A stretch of DNA of 64,000 bases from Lewinellaceae bacterium (GTDB lineage: Bacteria > Bacteroidota > Bacteroidia > Chitinophagales > Saprospiraceae), in contig JACJXX010000001.1 of the NCBI GenBank assembly GCA_020636435.1, forward strand, positions 1,939,001 through 2,003,000, given 5' to 3'. The notes below the pieces were generated by a model. That model searched no databases. It saw only the letters and a list, made by a program, of their open reading frames with translations, and was not told the DNA's origin. The stretch's first letter is position 1. The number at the start of each line of letters is the position of its first letter. Below are positions 43,701-50,591 of this stretch, piece after piece. Both the position numbers and the translations under genes were made by a program.

Positions 43701-45998
43701 CTGCCGGGCAGTTTCAAACAGTCCTTCGAAGCCAAGATTCTCTTTGACGGGAAGCCAATGATCAACTTTTGGCTGCCCGAAGTCAATGATGGCGGCCAGC
43801 AGTTGAAACAACACAAGCTGAAACTAACCGGCGATTACAGCATTACCATCCTGGAAATCCTCGAGCGGTTCATTCACTACAGCGTCACCAATTACGGGAT
43901 GATAAAAAAATATTCCCATGTCGACCTCGACTTTTCCGCTTCGGTTCATTTCGAAGGCCGGTTTTGGGAAACAGCCCTGGAGAAGAATAAGAAAGTTTAC
44001 GGCGTCCACGTCTTCGAACGATATCTCGAGGATTGCGGCTCTAATATTTTGGAAACCTCTTATTCGCTCCAGCTGTACAAATCGTTTCTCCAACTCAGAA
44101 AGTTGGCAACCCCACATCGGGTTGACCTCTTTCCTGACTTCCTCAACAGAGAAAAATATGGGAAGAAGAAAATAACGTTGAAGGATAACCTGCTCAGCAA
44201 ATATTTACTCGGCATCGATATCGGGGCCACCGGGATTAAAATGAAATTTTTCCGGATTGACGATAAAATCCGGGACGAAAAGGACTGCTATGATTTTTTC
44301 AGGGTGAACGAGCTTGCCGACATGAATAAAGCCTCCACAAAGTTGTTCCTGGTTCCGGAACCCAGGGATTATGTCGTCCCTACTACCCGGCCCAATGATA
44401 AATTCAAAAATGCCAATGATTTTGCCGCCTACATCCTGGATACCCTGAAAAAGCAGGTTGACAAGTATAAAGCGGATAATATATGGGGGAAATACTGCCA
44501 CAACCTGATCAGTATAGGAGTGGCCTGGCCCGGGCCCATCAAACAAAACAAGGTGGCGACGACGTCGGGTATTCTCAGGAATTTTGAAGGGTTTACCCAC
44601 ATCATTCTGGATAGCCACCGGAATCAGATCACAGAGGTCGACCTCGCCGATGCTTTTCAGCAGGAGTGGGCAAGAACTGCTGGAACGACTAATCCGGTAA
44701 CCGTCGCCATCGCCAACGACGGAGATGTCGAGGCGGCGGGATTTATTTTCGGTACCGTAAACTCCCTGAATAAGGAGAAGGAAAAAATGGCCGGGAACTT
44801 GAAAAAGATCATGGAGAAGGGCAATAATGTGGCTATCCTAAAGATGGGTACGGGAACGGCGGGAGCCATCCTCGTCGATGGGCGGATTTCGGGATTGAAT
44901 GAATTTGGAAAGATCATTGTTAACCTGTCGGCAGACAACCGCGAAAATGAAGAATTAGCTGACAAGAAAGATTTCACCCACATCTGGGCAAAGGGAGACG
45001 TCAACAAATTCTTCTCCGTGGCCTTCCTCAAACAGGAGGCGGAGAAAGCCGGCGTTCCGAAATCCGCCATTAAGGATTTCACTGGATGGGATGTTGACCT
45101 CTTATTCCATAAAGACGAAAAAAGCGGCAAGCAGGTTCTGAAAAACGAAGTCACCGACGAATGCAAAAAATTATTCGGTGCCCTGGAATTAATTCAGCTT
45201 GCTCAACCAAATATCAAATGGGAGAACATAGTCGATAAAAAAGGGAATGTCAAAGAAGATATCCTCTTGTTGCATGATGAAAACAAAGGGTTTATAGTTG
45301 CAGAGAAAAGTTCTGAAAATACAAAGAAGGAGGAAAGCACCCTGGCTGCCTTGGCCCGTTCATTTAATACCCAGACCCTCCAATCATCAGGCGAAGCACC
45401 TCACAATTTGGACAGCCTGCTTTCCAGCCTGGGTGCCACCCGCATGGCCCGCTTTAACATAGAGAAGTTGATCACCGATGCAGATAGCAGAAAAATTTTG
45501 GGACAAATCGGAGAAAGCATGGGCAAAAGACTCGCGGACATCATCGGCATTCTTCATAAAATAGTACCGCTGGATTTGATTATATTGGCCGGCGGCCCGC
45601 TGAAGAGCGAACCAATCGGTTTAGGGTGTGAAGAAGGCCTGAAAGGAGCCGTTGGAGGATATCTGCACGACCGCTTTTTTGGAGGGTTCGAAAACCTGGA
45701 AGGCGCCAAAGAGGATGATATCGATAACGTTCGGGAAAAAAAGATTTATTACTACCGCCAGGGCAGTGATAATGCCCTGCTGGGAACAGCAATGCTGGGT
45801 TTCGACCACTTTGTCAACGATCGGAAATTGGCAGAGCTCCAGGCCATTGCCAAACAAAAGGGCGGGTTCATCCTTGAAAAACCCTTGTTTCTCAGCCTGG
45901 CAGAAGCCGAGGCCTTCATCAAATCCAATGCCAGCCGGTTGCGGATCACCTACAACCCCATTACCAAAACGATCAGCCGGGTGAATATTGAAGCTTAG
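40743..45998 (+). CDS. STAND-type ATPase fused to a ROK/hexokinase-like domain
   Basis: 1751 residues. The N-terminus is a nSTAND-type NTPase: ADIFFGRGQE, Walker A VYGPSGTGKTSLVK (Lys49), Walker B YLIFDQLEELL (Asp117), LRGEFLGQL, then a winged-helix end with VIELTHDILATLL (~residue 420). Between them is a duplicated segment, LNFTSEQIRSFDDIEEDL and LTFTSKQIKDFVNIEEVL (~260-340). Residues ~450-1150 are unrecognised. From ~1155 a ROK-type ASKHA fold follows: LLGIDIGATGIKMKFF, SIGVAWPGPIKQNKVATTSG, VAIANDGDVEAAGFIFG, LKMGTGTAGAILVDGRI and LDLIILAGGPLKSEPIG. This domain is ~580 residues, larger than usual ROK kinases (~300). STAND proteins are sensor-switches; here the sugar-kinase fold takes the usual C-terminal sensor position. 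Confidence 0.82.
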   Translation: MQTPFKFLDAYELEDADIFFGRGQETRLLYESVKKNRLVLVYGPSGTGKTSLVKCGLASRFDSADWHPIHIQRNENINTSLQQQLQKKSGEELFTGLPEALEKVYAQSLRPIYLIFDQLEELLIMGDKEEQENFISSIKALLEANTPLDYHILLILRGEFLGQLHSFEEKIPSLFDRRLYVGPMDTETLIDVVIRSCKEFDITLENPEANARQIIKGRGETNLPLTHLQVYLDGLWQQVYWDALYLQINKVLKGKPGKLSQLNFTSEQIRSFDDIEEDLKRILDGQDELYQKLLKIIKKFDVNVEEGKWPPLTFTSKQIKDFVNIEEVLDRFLDEQAKEIQVKLDNEFPNVNIRKRTVEEVLDSFVTGKGTKRPVKFEPSGQLVQVGEDAPGYLRKLDKEVLTKCINQLIKRRILCFNKEVIELTHDILATLLNNKRGDDAHLANIHYDLLLTYFDDYQRAPEKGKYISPKLISDIEHYWDILEPLLGEELEQFFKGQALLDKEEKLKQKEKLRPGFQKISSRLSLDDQKLFLGLFLQYGQAYNLGHIGNNQVSPVSLKDKLINDINDVIFQLSIGYPIHSTIEHLKNKPITKEPLPTHIKRTISLLIGLRWYFERNEEEIYRKVAMEDVLKIRAEYNIIGNHFVPFPEKTPWSLCYPLLLVQAVRFSQIEWDNHDYCYEYFSAMRSFHELGNLFDKLSPSGEEKFAFQKILLIFTRLIRWFTLNGQFCRGSSSFNTHHPGLELNHKEKELLQIILFTDELLRKDKYKVENQIKEYIRQGEIEKLFENPEWEEIAEEIYNHDFQEKLKFLNTATVEEQELNLFSNLTIRQPQENEIFNESLRRKLPPVVRNKEGIAHFAINKTQRQMGILRKLEEQFTGGIKKANIADYFFIQHLETLPETGAGQILSPEEKIYLVYVKPFRVLELIHGFEYSAKDPEPETAIDFLALAFQKAFKNYEGTLPLPIVHFILNLLPYFDVPRLEKNDGLPGSFKQSFEAKILFDGKPMINFWLPEVNDGGQQLKQHKLKLTGDYSITILEILERFIHYSVTNYGMIKKYSHVDLDFSASVHFEGRFWETALEKNKKVYGVHVFERYLEDCGSNILETSYSLQLYKSFLQLRKLATPHRVDLFPDFLNREKYGKKKITLKDNLLSKYLLGIDIGATGIKMKFFRIDDKIRDEKDCYDFFRVNELADMNKASTKLFLVPEPRDYVVPTTRPNDKFKNANDFAAYILDTLKKQVDKYKADNIWGKYCHNLISIGVAWPGPIKQNKVATTSGILRNFEGFTHIILDSHRNQITEVDLADAFQQEWARTAGTTNPVTVAIANDGDVEAAGFIFGTVNSLNKEKEKMAGNLKKIMEKGNNVAILKMGTGTAGAILVDGRISGLNEFGKIIVNLSADNRENEELADKKDFTHIWAKGDVNKFFSVAFLKQEAEKAGVPKSAIKDFTGWDVDLLFHKDEKSGKQVLKNEVTDECKKLFGALELIQLAQPNIKWENIVDKKGNVKEDILLLHDENKGFIVAEKSSENTKKEESTLAALARSFNTQTLQSSGEAPHNLDSLLSSLGATRMARFNIEKLITDADSRKILGQIGESMGKRLADIIGILHKIVPLDLIILAGGPLKSEPIGLGCEEGLKGAVGGYLHDRFFGGFENLEGAKEDDIDNVREKKIYYYRQGSDNALLGTAMLGFDHFVNDRKLAELQAIAKQKGGFILEKPLFLSLAEAEAFIKSNASRLRITYNPITKTISRVNIEA

Positions 45999-46049
45999 CT
46001 CCATCGGGCATAACTGAGAAAATAAACAAACCATACCTGAATCATTACT

Positions 46050-46979
46050 ATGAGCTCATTTAAAGTCCAGCAAAGCCTTTTGTTAACCATAAATGGAATA
46101 AAAAAAATTCATTTATCGCTCAGCCAGTACGGAAAACTTAAACCCAAAGACCTTTTAACCACCGAACATACCACAGCCGGCCGGCTGAAGCCGGAGCAGC
46201 ATGTCGACAATTTGATAAAAGCAGGCGAGCTTGCCGACCCTACCTCGCCGCTGTTGGCCATAAGTTGCCGGAATATTCTTTCCAACCTCCGTTGTATTGC
46301 TTATAAAAGCACAGCGCAGGATGGACAGATCGCTTCTGTAGAAGAGGAAGTGTTCTCCCCCCACCGACCCTATTTTGTTTTCGGGGAAAAAGACGGCCGG
46401 TTGCAGATGACTACCTTCACACCGGAAACGGGCCAGGAAAAAACTTTTGAGTGGTTCTTCTCGGGAGTGCCCGTGGTATGGGAAAACATGAATGAAGAGG
46501 CCCTGTTCAAGAAAATCGTTACCGAAGCCGCCGACCACTCCCACGTATGGCGCCTGCCCAGAGGCGCTCACCCGAAAGCGACGGAAAACACGCAGCAAAA
46601 CTGGGAGGCCCTGCACGGCCTATTCATCCGCTCCATTGGCCAACCTTCGGAAACGGCATTCGGCCACCTGGCCAAATATGCCGCTGCCCAACATTTGAAA
46701 AGAGAAGACGATTATTTGCACAATATCCTGGGCCTTAACGAGGCAGGCCATTTAATACAATATTGTGGTAAAGGCAAGCTGGAAGACTTAGGCCGGCACC
46801 TCTTGTCGCATGGCGTAAAAAGCGCCATCATGGTCGACAATTCCGGCTCAGTCACCACCATTTTCTTTCCCAAAGGCGCCCAAACGGAAAATCCTATCCA
46901 GTTGTTCGCCGCTCCCAACCACCGCCATGCCGGAACAGCCTACCTGATCGTCGAACTGCTGGATGCCGCTTTTCAGTAA
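46050..46979 (+). CDS. Unknown protein, third gene of the CHAT/STAND-ROK cluster
   Basis: 309 residues, no signal peptide or membrane segment. It starts 51 bp after the STAND-ROK stop. The order of motifs, CRNILSNLRCIAYKS, HRPYFVFGEKDGRLQM and a C-terminal LLSHGVKSAIMVDNSGSVT, faintly resembles phosphodiester glycosidase (NAGPA) domains, where the last block reads LDGGGS. Here it reads VDNSGS, so activity is doubtful. I do not assign a function. Its place suggests a partner or ligand-processing protein for the cluster. Confidence 0.6.
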   Translation: MSSFKVQQSLLLTINGIKKIHLSLSQYGKLKPKDLLTTEHTTAGRLKPEQHVDNLIKAGELADPTSPLLAISCRNILSNLRCIAYKSTAQDGQIASVEEEVFSPHRPYFVFGEKDGRLQMTTFTPETGQEKTFEWFFSGVPVVWENMNEEALFKKIVTEAADHSHVWRLPRGAHPKATENTQQNWEALHGLFIRSIGQPSETAFGHLAKYAAAQHLKREDDYLHNILGLNEAGHLIQYCGKGKLEDLGRHLLSHGVKSAIMVDNSGSVTTIFFPKGAQTENPIQLFAAPNHRHAGTAYLIVELLDAAFQ

Positions 46980-47092
46980 TGAGGTTGAATTCTACGTTTC
47001 ATTGCCTTTCCAGCGTGCCAAAATAACTGTCTTACTGGAGGCGGCGCCTTTGTCTCTTCGGGCGCACAGCGGGAAGGCATCGCCTCGGGGCG

Positions 47093-47833
47093 TTACGGTT
47101 CGGGGGCAGTCTTGGATGAATCGGCGACCATCTTCTGGATTTTCTCTATTTCAGCGGGCGTCAGCTCCCGCCACTGGCCGGTTTTCAGGTTGCCCAATTT
47201 GACGTTCATGATGCGCACGCGCTTGAGTTTGGAAACGTCGTAGCCCAGATACTGGCACATGCGGCGGATTTGGCGGTTCAGTCCCTGGATGAGGATGATC
47301 CGGAAGGTGTGGGCATTGATTGGCTCGACTTGGCACTTTTTGGTAACGGTATCCAGGATGGGCACGCCCGCGCCCATTTTTTGTATAAATTCCAGCGTGA
47401 TGGGCTGTTTGACGGTGACGATGTATTCCTTCTCGTGCTGGTTGCCGGCGCGGAGGATTTTGTTGACGATATCGCCGTCGTTGGTCAGGAAGATGAGGCC
47501 CTCCGAGGGTTTGTCCAGCCGGCCGATGGGGAAAAGCCGCTGGGGGTGGCCGATGTATCGGATGATGTTCTTTTTCTCCTTGGAGTCGGTGGTGCAGACA
47601 ATGCCAACCGGTTTATTGAAGGCGATGTACAACGTCCGGGGGCGGGCTTTCAGGGGTTGGCCGTCGATGTGCACTTCGTCGCCTTCAAACACGCGGTTGC
47701 CCAACTGAGCGGGCTGGCCATTGATCGTCACCCGCCCGTCGGCGATCATTTTATCGGCTTCCCGGCGGGAGCAAATGCCTGTGCTGCTGATGTATTTGTT
47801 GAGGCTGACTGAATTTTCGTTCGTCCGTTCCAA
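47093..47833 (-). CDS. rluF: 23S rRNA pseudouridine synthase, RluF type
   Basis: 246 residues. An S4 RNA-binding domain (SLNKYISSTGICSRREADKM, ~10-60) precedes the RsuA/RluB/E/F catalytic domain with FPIGRLDKPSEGLIFLTNDG (catalytic Asp107), EYIVTVKQPI and GLNRQIRRMCQYLGYDVSKL. The sequence is closest to RluF, which modifies U2604 of 23S rRNA; RluB is the alternative. It converges with the CHAT cluster. Confidence 0.9.
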   Translation of the reverse strand: MERTNENSVSLNKYISSTGICSRREADKMIADGRVTINGQPAQLGNRVFEGDEVHIDGQPLKARPRTLYIAFNKPVGIVCTTDSKEKKNIIRYIGHPQRLFPIGRLDKPSEGLIFLTNDGDIVNKILRAGNQHEKEYIVTVKQPITLEFIQKMGAGVPILDTVTKKCQVEPINAHTFRIILIQGLNRQIRRMCQYLGYDVSKLKRVRIMNVKLGNLKTGQWRELTPAEIEKIQKMVADSSKTAPEP

Positions 47834-47845
47834 AGGCTTATTTTT

Positions 47846-48790
47846 TCACAGCGTATCCACGATCTCCTGCCAGAGTTTCTCCTTGATAATCTTAACGGAG
47901 TACTCCTTGGCTGCCTCCAGCTTCACCTTGCCCGGGTTGGCGCCGACGACCAGGAAATCGGTTTTTCCGGAGATGCTGCCGGTGGGTTTGGCCCCCAGTT
48001 TGCGGGCAATTTTTTCCAGTTCGGCCCGGGGGGCAGCCAGCTTGCCGGTAAAGACGATGGTTTTGTTTTTCAGAGTTCGCTGGTAGGCCTCGTTCAGCAT
48101 TTTGAGCCAGGCCTTTTCCGTAATCTGTTTGACACCTTTTTCTTCGGCGGCCTTCAGTTTGGTGGCGCCGGGTTCTTTGCCCACCACCAGGTAGTCTGTA
48201 TTGCCGGAAACGGCTTCGACGAAGTTGGCGCCCACCACTTTCACCTTTTCGGCGTGAGCGTTCCGGCTTTCCGACAAGGCGCCGGTAAAAACGATGGTTT
48301 TGCCGTCCAGCGCGCCGGAATAGGTCCTGCGGTTTTTGATCCTGGCGGCTGGGGCTTTTGCCTTCTTCGGCGCCTTTTTGCCCGGCGCATCCCCGGTGTT
48401 CAGCGGCATCAGGGCTTCGACCCTCTCGAAGAGTTGTTCCATAGCCTTCGAACCCGCCCCCCCTTTCCAGCGGGTCAGGTCGACATACTGCAGCCGGCGG
48501 TAGCCGAACGGCAGGCGCGCTTTTCCGATCAGGGCCGGCGCCAGGATTTTTCGCTCCAGGCCTTCGTAGGCTTCTTCCAGTACCTATGAAGATTCCACCG
48601 AGTTTTTAGACCAGAGCACGACGATGCAGCCGGCCTCGTCCAACGCCTTTGAGATGGCGTGGTCAAAAGCTTTGCCCGGCTTCAGGTTTTTATCCCACCA
48701 GACTTTCCATCCCTTTTTTTCCAGGATGTCGGCGAGGGCTTTGGTCTTGGGGCGGTCTTTACTGGAGTAGCTGATGAAGATGTGGCTCAT
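47846..48790 (-). pseudogene. TIR-BRCT-BRCT protein interrupted by one in-frame TAG
   Basis: From the ATG at 48790 the frame encodes a TIR domain, MSHIFISYSSKDRPKTKALA, GWKVWWDKNLKPGKAF and CIVVLWSKNSVESS, then hits TAG at 48584-48586. The same frame continues VLEEAYEGLERKILAPALI, exactly where a TIR domain reads S-W-V-x-x-E, so the TAG replaces a Trp codon (TGG). After FGYRRLQYVDLTRW the frame runs without further stops through two BRCT domains (GKTIVFTGALSESRNAHAEK; NKTIVFTGKLAAPRAELEKI). Full length would be 314 residues. TIR domains act as NAD-cleaving or scaffold modules in immunity; BRCT modules bind phosphoproteins or DNA ends. A recent null allele is the simplest reading. Confidence 0.8.
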
Positions 48791-48832
48791 GGTGTTGTTC
48801 TTGTATTTGGCATTTTCGGATCATGGCAAGTT

Positions 48833-49552
48833 TTACCTCAGTTTGATCAGGACGTTAAATCCTTCGCAGCGGATGTCTATAGAATCCCGGCCTGTCACGT
48901 TCGGGGTGGTGTAGAGATAGCCGCTGAAATGCCCCTTCAACCGAATGGCATCCCTGCCCTTTTCACACCCGGCCACCGGGTTGAAGTCATAATCCGTTAT
49001 CTCATATTGGAAATTGGGATTTGCAGGAAAGTAAGGCAAGAGGTTGTCGTCGCCGAAAACGGGTTCCCGGTTTTGATAAGCTGTGCAATTCAGCCGGGTG
49101 TTTACAAAAAACTGGAAAATGCCGTTAAGCTGATTGTTGATATCCCCTTTGAAAATCTCTTCCAGCCGTTCATCCGTAAACGGATATTGAGCAATCTCAT
49201 CCCTGACTCTTATTCCGATCTGCAGGTTGGCCTCCAGGCACGCCTCTTCATTGGGGATGCGGATAGAGGCCCGGCGGTCGATGCTGAACGAATCTTCCCG
49301 GACGGACTCTGCCAGGAAAGGGTTAATCAGCGTATCGTTAGGGGCACAATCGCCGAAGTAAAAGGACAGGGTGTCGTTGATGCCTTCCCGGATGAGCAGA
49401 ATGCTGTCGGGTTTCGGCGTTTCGATTTCCATTTCCTCCGGTTCGGCAGGCGGTGCTGCATCCTTGTTGCAGCCGAGGATGGAGATGGCGAAAAGCAGGG
49501 CGAGGCACTGGCGGATACAACCTGATGCTGGAAAAAGCGTTATTTTTTTCAT
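48833..49552 (-). CDS. Putative lipoprotein of unknown function
   Basis: 239 residues. The signal MKKITLFPASGCIRQCLALL continues to a lipobox ILGC, then an acidic/proline linker (APPAEPEEMEIETPKP) typical of surface-exposed Bacteroidota lipoproteins. The mature domain is mixed alpha/beta with cysteines in FGDCAPND, EEACLEA, RLNCTAY and AGCEKG that may form disulfides. No family is recognised. It follows the TIR-BRCT start by 42 bp on the same strand. Confidence 0.7.
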   Translation of the reverse strand: MKKITLFPASGCIRQCLALLFAISILGCNKDAAPPAEPEEMEIETPKPDSILLIREGINDTLSFYFGDCAPNDTLINPFLAESVREDSFSIDRRASIRIPNEEACLEANLQIGIRVRDEIAQYPFTDERLEEIFKGDINNQLNGIFQFFVNTRLNCTAYQNREPVFGDDNLLPYFPANPNFQYEITDYDFNPVAGCEKGRDAIRLKGHFSGYLYTTPNVTGRDSIDIRCEGFNVLIKLR

Positions 49553-49723
49553 TGAGAAAGCGTTTAGATAAAAATGCCGGTTTTACAAGTGTACAGCATT
49601 TTTTTTAGGATACCGGAAAATCCCTTTAAGATAATCATATCTGTCAACTTTTGAGGAAAATCGAACCAGAATTCCTTTGTACCCCGTCGCTGTGGCGCAA
49701 AAGAAGCATCGCCAGCAACGATC

Positions 49724-49888
49724 CCTTAGGAATGAAAATTAAATAAGCTGGTCCAAGTGCCTAAATATTTTTTTGCCAGGCAAGGCGCGAAGAATGAGCA
49801 TCCGTACGGACGTGAATGATGAGCAACGAAGGCTGGCGAAAAAAGATGACGGCAATTGGGCTTGGTTATTTATTTTTCATTCCTTAGG
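49724..49888. repeat. 165-bp palindromic element combining family A core and family B loop
   Basis: Outer arms CCTTAGGAATGAAAATTAAAT and the inverted CCTAAGGAATGAAAAATAAAT differ from the family A ends. The inner arms, GCCAGGCAAGGCGCGAAGAA and GATGAGCAACG, match family A almost exactly, while the loop CATCCGTACGGACG is that of family B (26045-26208). The right end supplies the stop codon of the adjacent methionine-sulfoxide reductase gene. Confidence 0.78.
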
Positions 49889-50414
49889 CAGAGGCTCCAA
49901 ACACGCTGCCCATCAGGTTCTCCAGATACTCCCGGTCCACCTCGTCAAACGAGCCTTCCAGGGTGCTGTCTGCGTCAAACACTGCGATGAGCCGGTTGCC
50001 GGCATCGAAAACAGGGACTACGATCTCGGAGCGGGAGTTGGGGTCGCAGGCGATGTGTTCGCTGCCCTGCGCCAGGGCGTGAGTGTCGGGCACGATTTGC
50101 GTCCGCCCCTCCCGGGCCGCCCGGCCGCAGACGCCGCGGGCGAAGTCGATGTGCAGGCAGCCCAGCGTACCCTGATAGGGGCCCACGGAGAGGCGCTCCG
50201 GGCCGCTTACCAGGTAGAAGCCTACCCAGTAGCAATAGGGCAGGTAGGTCTTCAGCAGGCAGTTGATGGTAGCCATCTTCAGAACGGCGTCCTGCTCTCC
50301 TTCCAGGTTGGCGTGTATAGCTGCCAGGGCCTGCTCGTAGGCGGCCCGCTTTCCCTCCCGGCTCAGGTTGACGGAGGGTTTGATGAAATAGGGCATTTCT
50401 GCGCTTGCGCTCAT
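49884..50414 (-). CDS. msrC: Free methionine-(R)-sulfoxide reductase (GAF domain)
   Basis: 176 residues from the ATG at 50412-50414 (MSASAEMPYFIKPSVNLSRE). A single GAF domain carries the three cysteines of the fRMsr family in place: Cys86 and Cys96 in LGCLHIDFARGVCGRAA, and Cys123 in HIACDPNSRSEIVVP. It reduces free methionine-R-sulfoxide during oxidative stress in the cytoplasm. The TAA stop lies inside the border of the palindromic element at 49724-49888, so the last residues may derive from that insertion. Confidence 0.9.
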   Translation of the reverse strand: MSASAEMPYFIKPSVNLSREGKRAAYEQALAAIHANLEGEQDAVLKMATINCLLKTYLPYCYWVGFYLVSGPERLSVGPYQGTLGCLHIDFARGVCGRAAREGRTQIVPDTHALAQGSEHIACDPNSRSEIVVPVFDAGNRLIAVFDADSTLEGSFDEVDREYLENLMGSVFGASA

Positions 50415-50558
50415 GATGAGAGGATTGTGTAAATGTGTAAACGTGTAAACGTGCGAATGTGTGCTGTCCATGGTGCCTTCATTTACACTTTTACACCGCC
50501 TCTCCTCCCCTTAGTGTAATTTCTACAAGAATTCCTACGCCCTCCCGCGAAATAACCC

Positions 50559-50566
50559 TACTTTTG
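50559..50566 (+). promoter_or_regulatory. Candidate -7 box of the alpha-glucan phosphorylase gene
   Basis: TACTTTTG, an exact TAnnTTTG match, 25 bp before the start codon. No TTTG is found at -33, so confidence is moderate. Confidence 0.45.
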
Positions 50567-50591
50567 CTCCCTGATCAAAATCTGTCATCTC

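Noticed and set aside
48584..48586. TAG as a reassigned sense codon in this genome
   Set aside because: Several intact genes in the window (CHAT, STAND-ROK, TPR-CHAT) end with TAG, so it is a normal stop here.
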